A stretch of DNA of 64,000 bases from Durusdinium trenchii (GCA_963970005.1 CAXAMN010029027.1:420323-484322); one strand, 5' to 3'; shown: positions 22,342 through 32,659, counted from the first letter of the stretch. Numbers and translations: made by a program. The notes: generated by a model not told the origin, from the sequence alone.

Positions 22342-25300
22342 CTACAACAAGGGGTAGCTTTGACTACCCTTTAAGTCAGACCCCCCCTTAACTCTCTTCT
22401 TGCCACCCTTGTCCCGGTACTCTACGACCATCTCCTTTGGAGCGTGTTCTTCAAGTTCATGAGGAAGGGGTTTGAACTCCGCAAGCTGCTCGATGTCTCT
22501 TCTGCCTGGGTTTGGCTTGTTGGGACTCCTCTGATTGTGTTGAAAGAGGGCTCCAAATTTGGAACGTTTTGCAACTCAACAGCTTTTGCAAGAATCTCTT
22601 CATTCAAAACAAACCCCTCTCAACGAAACCACCTAAGGAGGTCGAAGGCTTACCTGGACTTTGTTTCTAGTGGGCATGACAGGAAACCATAAAGAGAACT
22701 TGCAAATGACCTTCGAGGAACCACTGTACAGCCAAGTGGGTTTGTCGGTTGGTCCGCCATAGTGCTTCATCAAAATGTGATGTCTAAAGGTACGGACGTT
22801 GCGCATCAAAGCCTTGAAAGCTGGCAAATCCTGCATTAGGCTATTCTTGGGCTGCTCTAAGATCCACCAAGCTTGGAGGGCTGCAGCAATCCAAACCAAG
22901 ACCAACGTTCTGCAGGCAATGTAATTGCCAGCTCTGACTGAAGGAAAATCAGGGTTGCCGGTTGGTGTCCCAGCCGTGCGGCCTGTAGAGCCCCTGCTCC
23001 TTAGATCGACTCGAGGGTGGCCCTGGAGATTTCACCAAGTCAGTTGACTGCAGGGCGTTCGCAAACAAACCAGGTACCTACTTAAACTTCTATGGACCTT
23101 TCGCCCAACCTGAGCCTCATCACCTCTAGAGAACAAAGGCACCAAAACGATCCTTCGATACAAACACCGGAAACTGTTGGACCATTTGAGAAGTTACTTT
23201 TAATCTATGTTTCCAAGCTTCATGAAGACAAAGGAACTACACACAGGAGCAGCTAGAAAGCCACTTCCTTTCCGGTGAAGCCTGCACACCTGGTAAAGAT
23301 GCTGGAGGAAACCCTTGGTACTCAGGATGTCCATGGCCTCGTTGTGCTTTATGTCAAGCGCAATGCAGGATCTGCCTTCCTGTTTAGAACAAATGGTGGG
23401 AACTTTGAAGCCTCAGAGGGTGGCCTTGAAAGTGTTTTTGGTGGGGCACCCTTTACAAGCCTTTGGAGAGCCTAAAGACTACCTTTCAGGGTTTAAGTTT
23501 GTCCCTTCTACTCTATGGGTCCTTGAGTTCTCCAATGGTGACCGCTTGGTCACCAGCAAAGGCTTCCAAATGGTCCAGGGCTGTAGAGCTGCTAAATCTC
23601 AAATCCCGCTGCGCAAAAATGAGGGTCACGATGAAAGCTATCACCTCAGACGAATAGCGCCAACAAAACAGGAACAGTCCTAAGTAGTCCTGTAATCCTT
23701 TTATTACATTAGGGAACTGCTGGGAGAGTTATACTTTTGCGCTGAGATACAGCGGGCGCTTTCAAAGCTCGAAGACCACTCAGGATTGCGTTCCGTTGTT
23801 TGTCTCGATAGGTGGTAGCCTTCTTCTCTTTGAAGTCGGCCATCTGGTCAACACATGATTTTGCAAGGGCCCGAGTGGAGACGTAGCGGCGACCTTTCCC
23901 CATCCTCAATCAAACCCAGTGTATACCAAGAACCTGTGCTTGGGCCGAAGGAGGCTTCAATGAAACCACAGCCCTTGCCAAAAAGGTCCCCTGATTGCAC
24001 TGCCACCACCGGACCACACACACATATATATATATATGCATATGTTTCTGAAGACATGCTTAGATATGTTTAGTTAAAGTTTCTTGACCTGTGTACTCAC
24101 ACAGGTCAGTGGCCCCAAGGATTCGGATCGGTGCGGTCTCGCCTCGGCATGCCACTGTTCTCCAGCCTGGCCAAGGCTGGGGCAAGGCAGAAGAATTTCT
24201 ATTGTCGAGGAGGACTGGTAGCGCAGCGAATGGGGCAGGGATGGTAAATCAGGGAAAGGAATGGCAAACCACTCTGACTGGCAATTTTTTAGGCAGTGTC
24301 CAATCCCATCTATGGGGGCGCTCCATCACAACCTACCCCTCCAAGCGTGTCTGCACATTTGGCAACCCCAGTTGTTGAGGTGCCCCCTTGTAGAGATCTC
24401 TGGACAACAAGCCGCCTGGCTTGGAAATCTAAGTCAAAATGAAAAGAACTACAAATCCTTGCAGTCTGCCCCGCAAGTAGCTTGGTCCACTGCAATGCAC
24501 CACGCGTGAGAGGGCCCGCCGGATTTCTTCCAGCTGACCTGGCCCTTTCGACCATACTCCGTTGGCTTCTTCACACAATAGGCTTGGTTCCTCAGCAACA
24601 CATCGATGAGTACATTGCACTCGGTCCCCTTTGGGTCTATGACCACACGTTCCACGGTGTAGCTGTGCTGGCCCTTGTGAATCCTCCCAGCTTGAGGCCG
24701 GGCTTGATGGGGAATGTCCTTGAGGGAATACTTGCCATAGACCTGAGCAGGGCTCAAATATGGGACTCATCCACAAACCCTTTTTTACTAAACCTTTTTT
24801 GGCCAGTGGGCCAACGTGTGAATTTTGAAGGGGATCAATGCCTAGCCTCTGGCGGCTCTTTGAAAGAGGACTCGCCGTCGGACTCCGCTTTCACCGCCTT
24901 GGCTTTGTGTGAGCCTCGCCGAAAGGAAGCCTTCGCCGCCTTCTTCGCCTTCTTGTTCTTGGGCTTCTTCGCTCGTGGCTTTCGCTCACTGACCTGTGAG
25001 GGGTTGGTGGGCGGGCAGGTTCTTTCATTTGTGGAGGGCGGGAACTATCAATGTTTTTTGAGGACACGTTTTTGTGGCCGGGATCAAGACCAGAAGTTGT
25101 TATAACTAGAACTATAGACTATTCTAATTGAGTGTGGGTCATGTGGCTTTGGACAGCTTGACGTGGCCTCTAAACCCACATATGGTGAAATAGAGTTCTC
25201 AAGGTGCTCATAAACAAAAGCCAGGCAATGCGGTGGTGGCAGGGCCAAAGACTTCTGATCTGTAAGGGATGTTGGCATTTTTGTTGAACCAGGAACCTTG

Positions 25301-27860
25301 ACCGACAAAGCTTCCCGCAAAGTTTCCTTGGGTGAAGCAAATGGCAACTGAAGGTTGTGCTAAGTTGGAATTTTTGAAGGGGATATTGGACAAGGGTTGA
25401 TTGAATGGCTTGCTGGAAGCTCAAACCCCCACCCAACACAATCAAGCAGCACTCTTGCCGTGAAACATCCCCTTAAAAAACAGTGGGATTGAGGAGTTGC
25501 AGAAATGGTGGGATGCGGAAATGAGCAGTGCAATTGCGCTCATTCAGAAAAACGACGCCAATTGTTTATGATATCGCATTCAAACAAAAACTTTAAGATA
25601 TCGCGTTCAATCAAACATATATTTTTAACATACATGAACATACACACCAAGTATTTGCATCTGATTGAACCCGTAAACACTCCAGTCCTCGTCCCTGCCA
25701 GAATCATCGTCCACCTGCGATTCAGCAACCACGTCCCAGCAACTGCGCTTGCGCTGTAGCTTTACTGAGTCAATGGCCGGCTGGTATCACGATCCTCCTT
25801 GGCCTCTTCATCAGAGCTCCCAAGACCAGGCAGCATGAGTGTGGCCTCGGAGTCAACGTCTGAGGCCTGCGATGAAGCCTCCTCATCATTCTGGTTCTCA
25901 TCAGGCACGTCAGTGCTTGACCCCAAGCTCACTCGCTTCATCTTGACATCACTGGCTCCACTCTCCTCCATGTGCTCGTTCTCACTGGTCGCTTTCGTGT
26001 CATCATTGTCGATGGCATCATCGCTGTCATCGTTGGCGCCATCGGAGTTTTCCTCATCGGAGTCGCAAGGGCTGCCTTGAAACTCTTCAAACTCCGCTGC
26101 ACTAGAACCAGCAGCATCTTCCGCTTCCTGCGCCGCAAACTTAAGGAGATCAGCTACAAACAGCTAACCATCGCCACAAACCAGGTTTCTCAGAAGTCGC
26201 TCACAAAGCAAACGCATCTTCCAGAAAGGTTCTTTAGAGCTTCAATGCAACTTGGTGAACCTAGGTTTGACACTCTGCCGCCTGGCCTCCTCTGTTGACG
26301 ACTCACTTGCGGCATTGGCACGGCGAGCCTGGGAAAGAAGGCAAGCTTGATTTCTAAACCAGAAACTATTGAACGTCGCATTCATTGGTCGAAACCATGA
26401 GCCAACCCAAGAAAAAGACTTGTAGAACATTGCCAAAACTATTTGATCAAGAAACCTGTGAACTTGGAGACGGTTTGAGGAGAGACTTGAGATGCCGGAC
26501 TTTGTCGTCAAAGCTTCCAGGGCCTGCGAGGTTGTTGCTCGAAAGCTCTTGTTTCTAAGCCCTGCGCACCCACGCGCAAAACAAAACTAAAAAACTACGA
26601 CGCTCACAGCTGAGCTGCCATTCCTGTAAAGGTAGCGCAGTGCACTAAGCAGGCGCTTAAGGCTCTCCATCTCCTCCTTGGCCATGGCAACTTTGTCTTC
26701 CTTGCTAGTGGGCCCATCTGCTTGCTTGAGTAAAAGGCGGCCTTGCATGATTGCGTCCAAGCGCAAGAAGACATCCATCAGCAGGAATCCCGATGGGATA
26801 CGGTCTGGGAAGGCTTCACAAATGGGTTTAAGCCAGACAAAGTTGGTTGATATCTCCTGCAGGGCTCCATGACAACCATTGGATGGTGAAACGGTGAAAC
26901 CATGCAATTCACAAAACTTATAACATCTTAAAACGCTTCACCTCACTCCAAACATTTTGGATTTCTCCTTGTAGCTCGGCCTGGCTACATTGTCTTCTAG
27001 GCTGATGACTTTGTGTCCGGCAAGAGCTTTCTCATCAAAGATCATTGAGCGGGCTCTGTCAGGGATATGGTTCAACATCTTCCGTGCCAAGCTGTCCTGG
27101 AAGAAGGCGACCCATCAATCTTCACATGAAAAAGGGCATTCAATCTTCAGATTAACAAACCTAAAGACCTAAAGTGGAAAGCGGTGCCCTTACTCAAAGC
27201 AAGGCGCAACCTGAGCCTCATTCCACGGTACTCTTCCATGGCCTCCACTGGGAATTCATGCAGCGAATTCAACCCCCAGGAAAATATACACACACTATAC
27301 CCCAGCCAAACCTCCCAAAACTTTTGAGTAGACAGGTGCAAGACACGGACAGACTTCCACGGCTCCAAAGCCCGTTCCTCGCGGCCACTGCCATCGGAAG
27401 CCATGGGGAAGCGAAGAATGAAGAAAACTCAAAGCGGTGACAGTGGTGACCCTGGACCCTATGCTGCGAGCAACCACATGGTGATGTGATTTCACGGCAA
27501 GAGCGCTGCACGATAGCAAAGGGAACCCTCAACCCTTGTAGAACCTCCCAGAAAAAAACGGCACGAATGCGCCACCCAATGCAGAGCGCGCCTCCACGGC
27601 GATCCAAGGTATGCTTTGGATGGTCGGGCCTTGCGGTCCATCCGCTGGTGTGCACGAGGGGTGGGCGGTTCTTGGGCGGTCTACACCAATAGCAGCCCTA
27701 TATATATATATTGTAGGCCTATATGGACATATTCTATATATATATATATTTTTTTGGCAAACTTACAACATCTTTCAAGTTGAAGACTTGGGCCCCATGC
27801 GAAGAAAGCTGCTCACAGGTATAGACCGGCCATGTTCCCGCTGGCGCGGTCCACAACTTG
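22342..27860 (-). CDS. Gene B: transposon accessory protein with methyltransferase-like domain
   Basis: This is a multi-exon minus-strand gene whose 5' end is not resolved. Exons supported by frame and splice signals: about 27860-27755 (donor GTAAGT), about 27249-27192, 26856-26608 (donor GTGAGC), 26153-25791 (acidic), about 25347-25150, 24993-24842 (Lys-rich, GC donor), 24742 to about 24465, about 23890-23745, 23591-23522, 23379 to about 23200, about 23010-22654 (donor GTAAGC) and 22505-22342 (stop TAG). The 3' third carries a series of motifs like those of C5 cytosine methyltransferases: LEAFAGDQAVT, CIALDIKHNEAMDIL, AAPVCSSFVFM, WWILEQPKNSLM and HYGGPTDKP. Related domains sit in both copia polyproteins here. 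A role in transposition or in silencing escape is inferred only. Activity is uncertain, because motif IV reads P-V-C instead of P-C. Confidence 0.55.
22654..23010 (-). CDS. Gene B exon: LEQP / YGG methyltransferase-like motifs
   Basis: After a CTCCAG acceptor the frame reads SRGSTGRTAGTPTGNPDFPS, AGNYIACRTLVLVWIAAALQ, AWWILEQPKNSLMQDLPAF, TFRHHILMKHYGGPTDKPTW and LYSGSSKVICKF. It ends CCAG before GTAAGC. The E-Q-P after a hydrophobic strand and the Y-G about 30 residues later mirror E-H-P/YG and E-N-P/LG in the copia proteins. Confidence 0.65.
23200..23591 (-). CDS. Gene B exons: FAG and PVC methyltransferase-like motifs
   Basis: Exon 23591-23522 reads ALDHLEAFAGDQAVTIGELK, a SAM-binding motif-I-like FAG loop. 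After an intron, exon 23379-23200 (acceptor AAACAG) reads CIALDIKHNEAMDIL, GFLQHLYQVCRLHRKGSGFL and AAPVCSSFVFM. The order matches the region preceding the LEQP exon in the copia versions. Confidence 0.6.
25791..26153 (-). CDS. Gene B acidic exon
   Basis: Acceptor TTTGTAG is followed by LLKFAAQEAEDAAGSSAAE and then a long Asp/Glu/Ser-rich tract, ending SSDEEAKEDR before a GTGATA donor. The exon is probably disordered. Its composition parallels the acidic tract of gene A. Confidence 0.5.
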
Positions 27861-28268
27861 CAAAACACGAAATTCGCATGGGCATGACATAGTCCTATGA
27901 TGGTTCTAAAAAACATCCTTCAAACCTTCACACGCACCCACTAAAAATGAATTAGCTGTGGGCCATCCACAGCTTCGAAAGGGCGGGCGCTTCTTGCTCA
28001 CACAGTGCAACAGCGCAACGCCGCCACCACCTCTCTGTTTTTTTAAATGATTCACGTTTCCCTCTCGTTACGTTTTCTTCCCGGCTATAGAACCATGCTA
28101 GATCCATGGACGGGTGAGGTATCTAGATTCACGCTGCAAATGAGAAGTCTTCACCGCATCAAAAACATGCTCCACATCACAAAGATGTCTGGGCGCTTCA
28201 TGCGTCACACAATGCATGTGCGGGCGGGCGGGTTGGTAGCTGAGCAAAATGGTATAGCGTAAAACTGC

Positions 28269-31200
28269 ATGCTTGATCCTACAAGCACTGTTTCTACAAA
28301 CGACAACTTCCAGCTGTCGTTGAACCAACAGCTTTCCCTTGTACACCTGAAGATCCTTACGGAAATAGCCATCGATGTGAAACATCTTCGGGGTTGGCAG
28401 CCAAACCAAAAGATCAAAGCTCTGAACATTGTAGATACAGCCAGCAGCTTTCAGCGCATGATTCCGTTCTTCCAAACGGAAACAGCCAGTTTGTTGCGTG
28501 AACACCTCAATGAACACTGGATTGCCTGGGCCGGAATCCCAAAGGAGATCATCATGGACCCTGCAAGGACAAATCTGGGTGACCCCATGACTGTTCCCGC
28601 TGAACTGGAAGGAACACATGTGCGACCTATCGCAGCCGGTGCTCATTGGCAGTTAGGGAAATGCGAATCTCATGGTGGCTGGTTCAACCGTGTGTTGGAA
28701 AAGTTGATCGATGACTACTCCCCCCGAAATAGAGAAGAATGGCTAGAATGTGTGTCTCATGCCCATATCAAGAACCAGATGATTCAGATCCATGGATACA
28801 CCCCTTACCAGTTTGTGTTTGGCCGCAATCCACATGTTCCTCAGGATTTACTCAGTGAGCCGTTGTCCATTGTGCCTGCGACCGCATCATTGACCGATGA
28901 GGCAATCAGTCGGACACAAGCCATGAGAACCTCTGCTCGGATGGCACTGGTTCAAATGCAGGACGACCGAGCAATGCGAGTCGCACTCCTGGCTCGACCT
29001 CGGAAACCAGTTTCCTTTCAACCAGGGGATATGGTGGCCTACTGGCGAAACCAAAAGTGGGTTCAAGGTCAGTTGCAGCAAGGGGGACAGTGGTATGGGG
29101 TAGCCATCGTATTAGGACATGTTGGCAGAAATCTCGTGTTGATTCATCGTAGGCAGGTGATTCGATGTGCACCAGAGCAAGTCCGACCCGCAACAAATGA
29201 AGAGAAGTGCCTGATATCGTCTCCTGATGTTGAGCTGCTAGGGATTAAGGACATGATAGATAAAGGTAATCTGCACAGTCGTCAGTACCTAGACCTACTC
29301 CCACAGTCATATCCACCACAAGAGGGAGACGTGGACCCAAGGGAACGTCCTGCGGAAACGGACCCAATGTCCGAAGCCAGTCGACTCCGTCCGCCAAGTG
29401 ATGAACCTAGACTGGTCGAACAACGACCTGCTGATGTGCCTATGCCAGCCGTGACATCGTCGGCCACGGACCCAGAAGAACCAGCAGCTCGTGAAACACA
29501 TCAATCTAGTCATCCGGAAGGAAATCCCAGCGAGCGAGGAGATGTCAGTTCATCACCTTATCCATCGGAACCCCCAAGAGAATCCGAAAGCTCTGGTTCG
29601 TACGGACCGGTTCGCCGTCGAGTGTCCGGGAAAGATGGTCCGATGTCGCTGTGGAGACCTCCAGCCCTCAAGCAAGAAGACTTCATAGAAATCATGAAAG
29701 AAGTAGTTCCTCAGCTAGTCGACGATGCATGTGCCGACCGACCCAAGAGACCCTTATCACCCTCTAGTAATCCCGAAGGTGAAGAGCCAGCCGCAAGTCG
29801 CCCGAGAACCGAAGAAACGCTGAGTGTTCAGGATGTCTCCGATCTCGTGTCACTTGCCAACTCGGAGTCCTGGGAATGCTTGATGGCCGAATACCTTAAG
29901 AAGAAGATGTCAAAAGAATTGCCTCATAGCAATAATCCCCCAGAACTTCAACAGAAGGTCCAACAAGGAAAACGAGCGGAATGGGAAACGATCACATCAA
30001 AACCACATGCTGTTCGAATGCACTATGGTAAGAAAGCTCAACAAATTCGTGAACAGTATGGAAGTCGATTCATCGGCAGTAGGTTTGTTTTGACCCGCAA
30101 GCCAATAGAGGAAGGAATGGAGATAGATTCCAATGACTACAACACCTTCACGGTGAAGGGCCGGTGGTGTCTGCAAGGACACCTCGATCCTGATCTCGAG
30201 GTAAAGGCCGAACAAGGCCTTCTGAAGTCGCCCACACTCAGTCAACTTGGTCGAATGTGCCTCCTTCAAGTGATCGCATCACAAAAGTGGGTGTTGCAGC
30301 TAGGAGATATAAAAGGGGCGTTCCTCGAGGCAGGTCCGCTAAACCCTGAATTTCGTCCACTGTTCGCACACCAACCCGCAGGTGGCATCCCGGGAATCCC
30401 TCCTGATGCTGTGATAGAGATTGTTGGAAACCTGTACGGACAGAATGACGCTCCGTCGGCCTGGTTTCGTGAGTTCAGCGGGTTTGTCAAATCCCTAGGG
30501 TGGCACCAAAGCGTTTTGGACCCGTGCCTGTTCACACTTCGAGATCCAAAAGACCACACGTTAGTTGGTGTGATGGGTGTGCACGTCGACGATACGGCCG
30601 TTGGAGGCGCCGGAGACCATTTTGAAATGTCCATCAAACAACTCCGTGCCCGCTTTCCGTATCGGAAATGGCGAATGCAAGGTGGAGAGTTCTGTGGTGC
30701 ATGGTACGATCAACAGAAAGACAAGTCAATCATTATGTCAATGAAGTCATTTGCTGAAAAGATTCGACCAGTGAATGTGCCCAAGGACAGCTCTCCATCC
30801 GAGCTTTTGTCGCCTGGTCAAATCAAGGTCCTACGAGCAGTCAATGGAAGCCTTAATTGGCTATCCTCTCAAGCCAGGCCTGATTTAAGTGTTCAAACAA
30901 GTCTGTCACAGCAATCCTTTCCTCGACCGACCATAGAGGATTTCCGGATTGCAAATCAGGCCGTCAGACGTGCTCGTCAGCACAGGGAAGTTGGGGTGAC
31001 GTTCAAATCAATTCCTTTGAACGACCTAACCATAGTATGTCACAGTGATGCAGCATTCGCAAACAGAGGGAACCACACACAGGCTGGATACATCATCGGT
31101 TTCACCGACAAAAAGTTGCACCTAGGACATGAAGCCCCATGGACTCCCGCCGCATGGCGAAGCTACCGCCTACAGAGGGCGGTAAGCAGCACGCTGGCCG

Positions 31201-31700
31201 CAGAAAGCCAAGCTATGTCAGTCGCTTCAGGAACTACAGAGTGGATCTTGTTGCTTTTGGCTGAGACCATAGATGGCCCCTTGCAGATTCGCAGCTGCAG
31301 GAATGTGCTCAAAAGGCGACAGCCGATCATCGTCACCGACTGCAAGAGCCTGTACGATCACTTACACTCCCCGTCCTCTCCAACATCCATAGAGGACAGA
31401 CGAACCAGCATTGATGTAGTGATCATCAGGGAAAGCTGTAAGCATATGGAAGCCCTAGTTCGGTGGGTCCCCACAAATAGGATGTTAGCAGATGGACTCA
31501 CCAAGGACGCCGGTGATCCCATCGATCTCCTCCGTGCTTGCATTCGTAGGGCATCATATCAGATCTCCCCGGAAGAAACTGTGTTAAAAATGCAAGCTGC
31601 CGAAAAACAGATTCGACGGCAAATCCAAGAGCAACGCTTGAAGGATTCGAAAGGTTCCGATGGGGATCCAACACCTGAGGGGGTCTCAGGTGATCTATAA
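28269..31700 (+). CDS. Copia-1 pol, 3' part (integrase core, RT, RNase H)
   Basis: The retrotransposon part begins at codon 33 (ATA, 28365). The first 32 codons come from the transposon end, in frame. Integrase DD35E: D in NIVDTAS (about 55), D in IIMDPAR (about 96) and E in KCESHGG, with 35 residues between the last two. The reverse transcriptase has the LGDIKGAFLEA, LYGQNDAPSAW and GVHVDD (Asp-Asp at 774-775) blocks. RNase H starts CHSDAAFAN near 927 and includes TLAAESQAM, VTDCKSLYDHL and NRMLADGLTK. A basic tail ends the protein. No stop or frameshift interrupts it. It belongs to the same gene as 11804-14791. Confidence 0.93.
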   Translation: MLDPTSTVSTNDNFQLSLNQQLSLVHLKILTEIAIDVKHLRGWQPNQKIKALNIVDTASSFQRMIPFFQTETASLLREHLNEHWIAWAGIPKEIIMDPARTNLGDPMTVPAELEGTHVRPIAAGAHWQLGKCESHGGWFNRVLEKLIDDYSPRNREEWLECVSHAHIKNQMIQIHGYTPYQFVFGRNPHVPQDLLSEPLSIVPATASLTDEAISRTQAMRTSARMALVQMQDDRAMRVALLARPRKPVSFQPGDMVAYWRNQKWVQGQLQQGGQWYGVAIVLGHVGRNLVLIHRRQVIRCAPEQVRPATNEEKCLISSPDVELLGIKDMIDKGNLHSRQYLDLLPQSYPPQEGDVDPRERPAETDPMSEASRLRPPSDEPRLVEQRPADVPMPAVTSSATDPEEPAARETHQSSHPEGNPSERGDVSSSPYPSEPPRESESSGSYGPVRRRVSGKDGPMSLWRPPALKQEDFIEIMKEVVPQLVDDACADRPKRPLSPSSNPEGEEPAASRPRTEETLSVQDVSDLVSLANSESWECLMAEYLKKKMSKELPHSNNPPELQQKVQQGKRAEWETITSKPHAVRMHYGKKAQQIREQYGSRFIGSRFVLTRKPIEEGMEIDSNDYNTFTVKGRWCLQGHLDPDLEVKAEQGLLKSPTLSQLGRMCLLQVIASQKWVLQLGDIKGAFLEAGPLNPEFRPLFAHQPAGGIPGIPPDAVIEIVGNLYGQNDAPSAWFREFSGFVKSLGWHQSVLDPCLFTLRDPKDHTLVGVMGVHVDDTAVGGAGDHFEMSIKQLRARFPYRKWRMQGGEFCGAWYDQQKDKSIIMSMKSFAEKIRPVNVPKDSSPSELLSPGQIKVLRAVNGSLNWLSSQARPDLSVQTSLSQQSFPRPTIEDFRIANQAVRRARQHREVGVTFKSIPLNDLTIVCHSDAAFANRGNHTQAGYIIGFTDKKLHLGHEAPWTPAAWRSYRLQRAVSSTLAAESQAMSVASGTTEWILLLLAETIDGPLQIRSCRNVLKRRQPIIVTDCKSLYDHLHSPSSPTSIEDRRTSIDVVIIRESCKHMEALVRWVPTNRMLADGLTKDAGDPIDLLRACIRRASYQISPEETVLKMQAAEKQIRRQIQEQRLKDSKGSDGDPTPEGVSGDL
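28297..28321. repeat. Subterminal repeat at transposon right end
   Basis: It contains ACGACAACTTCCAGCTGTCG, a near copy of the left-end unit in the same orientation. Confidence 0.75.
28327..28362 (-). repeat. DNA transposon right terminal inverted repeat
   Basis: Read on the minus strand from 28362, this starts CCGTAAGGATC and continues TGTACAAGGGAAAGCTGTT. It pairs with 14792-14827. Confidence 0.85.
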
Positions 31701-31870
31701 GTGGCAAGCTTGAGTAAAGGTGAGGGTTCATTGTTTGGGAACAATGTAGTTAGAGTCAATACTCAGGTATTTGCAGATTTTGCTGGTGAGTTTTGTGTAT
31801 ACATGTCGCAGCCTTTTTCTCGACCGATTGCTTTGAAGGCAATCGCATTTTGGAACGATTCATCGAAGTG

Positions 31871-31882
31871 CCTGCTTTTCAG
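31871..31882 (+). promoter_or_regulatory. Candidate splice acceptor before Copia-1 ORF3
   Basis: CCTGCTTTTCAG lies 21 bases upstream of ATG 31904. A pyrimidine tract plus AG could accept a cis or spliced-leader trans splice, giving ORF3 its own mRNA. Copia-2 has a comparable tract at 46148-46169. Confidence 0.4.
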
Positions 31883-31903
31883 CGGTTTCCTCCCAGCCTC
31901 ACC

Positions 31904-32425
31904 ATGGCTGGTACCAGTCAGCGTTTGTCCTCAGCAGTTGATGAGTTGCTGCAGAGGGTCCGAGATGAAGGATCCATGGACTCCCTCCTGAAGGAGCTGG
32001 GGTATGAGTTGGGTGAATTTGAGCTTGTTCGTGAATCCGAAGGTCAAGGAAGTATGACGGATGCTTCCAAGAGGCGCATGATTGATGAAGTCTCAACACC
32101 ACCACAGATGCCTATGGTTCGAGCAGCCAAGACTCGTGCCTCGTCCAAGTTGCCGTCCGGAGTGAGCAGCATGGAAGAGTGGGGCCGTACACTGGTAACG
32201 GCCGGGAAGTTCGAGAAGCACGAGATTTCTTACTCAGAGCTGGCATCATCGAGTGAGACCTCCAAGGTCAAGTATGTGCAGTGGATGATCAATCAGAGTG
32301 GCCGCAGTGACCTCTCACCGGTGGTTCAGGACATGGCTGATTATTTTGTGGCCAATGCCCGAGAGAAGGAAGGACATGGCCCGTGCATCCCCGGCTCGAG
32401 TGTGGTCCGAAAGTTCAAAAGCTGA
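31904..32425 (+). CDS. Copia-1 ORF3, small protein between pol and 3' LTR
   Basis: 173 residues from ATG 31904 (MAGTSQRLSS). The first half is charged and helix-prone (VDELLQRVRDEGSMDSLLKE). The second half holds SMEEWGRTLVTAGKF, YSELASS, KVKYVQWMINQSG and PVVQDMADYFVANA. The same core, W-G-[RK]-T-[LI]-V and later a K-V-x-x-Y-[VL]-x-W-[MI] block, occurs in Copia-2 ORF3. No signal peptide, membrane segment or known domain is seen, so it is not envelope-like. Function unknown; two copies at the same place in two elements argue for a real gene. Confidence 0.75.
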   Translation: MAGTSQRLSSAVDELLQRVRDEGSMDSLLKELGYELGEFELVRESEGQGSMTDASKRRMIDEVSTPPQMPMVRAAKTRASSKLPSGVSSMEEWGRTLVTAGKFEKHEISYSELASSSETSKVKYVQWMINQSGRSDLSPVVQDMADYFVANAREKEGHGPCIPGSSVVRKFKS

Positions 32426-32545
32426 AGAGATGAATGCTGATGAGATGGCCGCTTGCCGTTCGTTGGAGCACCCATGATTCCCTATGAGCCTTAGGTGAGG
32501 CATCCAAGCACTCGCTCCATTCGAATTTTAGAAAATGTATCCAGT

Positions 32546-32653
32546 TGTGATTGCACGCATGGCAGGCATGAGTTCGTCGTTCCACCAGGGACTTTTCGGC
32601 GCGAGGTGAAAAAGCCCGATCGATCCCTTCAGGCGAAGGGTAGTTGCTCCGCA
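32546..32653 (+). repeat. Copia-1 3' LTR, 108 bp
   Basis: It matches the copy at 11618-11725 with no difference seen. Identity between LTRs of one element indicates recent insertion, since both copies come from one template. Confidence 0.95.
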
Positions 32654-32659
32654 AGTAGT
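32654..32659. repeat. Copia-1 target site duplication, right
   Basis: AGTAGT directly follows the 3' LTR and matches 11612-11617. Confidence 0.9.

Larger units (their letters stand above)
14792..28362 (-). mobile_element. 13.57-kb DNA transposon inserted in Copia-1 integrase
   Basis: Its ends are inverted repeats starting CCGT: about 30 of 36 bases match, with TGTACAAGGG perfect. The flanking copia frame reads ...CAC CAA on the left and AA ATA GCC ATC on the right. Removing the element plus one AA joins CAA to ATA in the same frame, so a 2-bp AA duplication is the simplest reading. Inside are two multi-exon genes, both on the minus strand: gene B (about 27.9-22.3 kb) and gene A (21.4-15.6 kb). 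Gene A has DDE-transposase-like blocks. The superfamily is not assigned; the short duplication and CCGT ends do not match the classical families I know. Confidence 0.85.
11618..32653 (+). mobile_element. Copia-1: Ty1/copia LTR retrotransposon with nested insertion
   Basis: The element is bounded by identical 108-bp LTRs starting TG and ending CA, with AGTAG(T) repeated on both outer sides. It spans 21.0 kb, of which 13.57 kb is a later DNA transposon. Without that insert and its 2-bp duplication the element is about 7.46 kb. Order: LTR, primer-binding site and hairpin, gag with zinc knuckle, protease, methyltransferase-like domain, integrase (interrupted), reverse transcriptase, RNase H, a third ORF, LTR. 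Integrase before reverse transcriptase is the copia order. Two lesions make it non-autonomous as it stands: one in-frame TAG in gag and the nested transposon. Confidence 0.95.

Noticed and set aside
31701..31991. Plus-strand frame starting right after Copia-1 pol
   Set aside because: It overlaps the ORF3 leader in another frame and has no counterpart in Copia-2.
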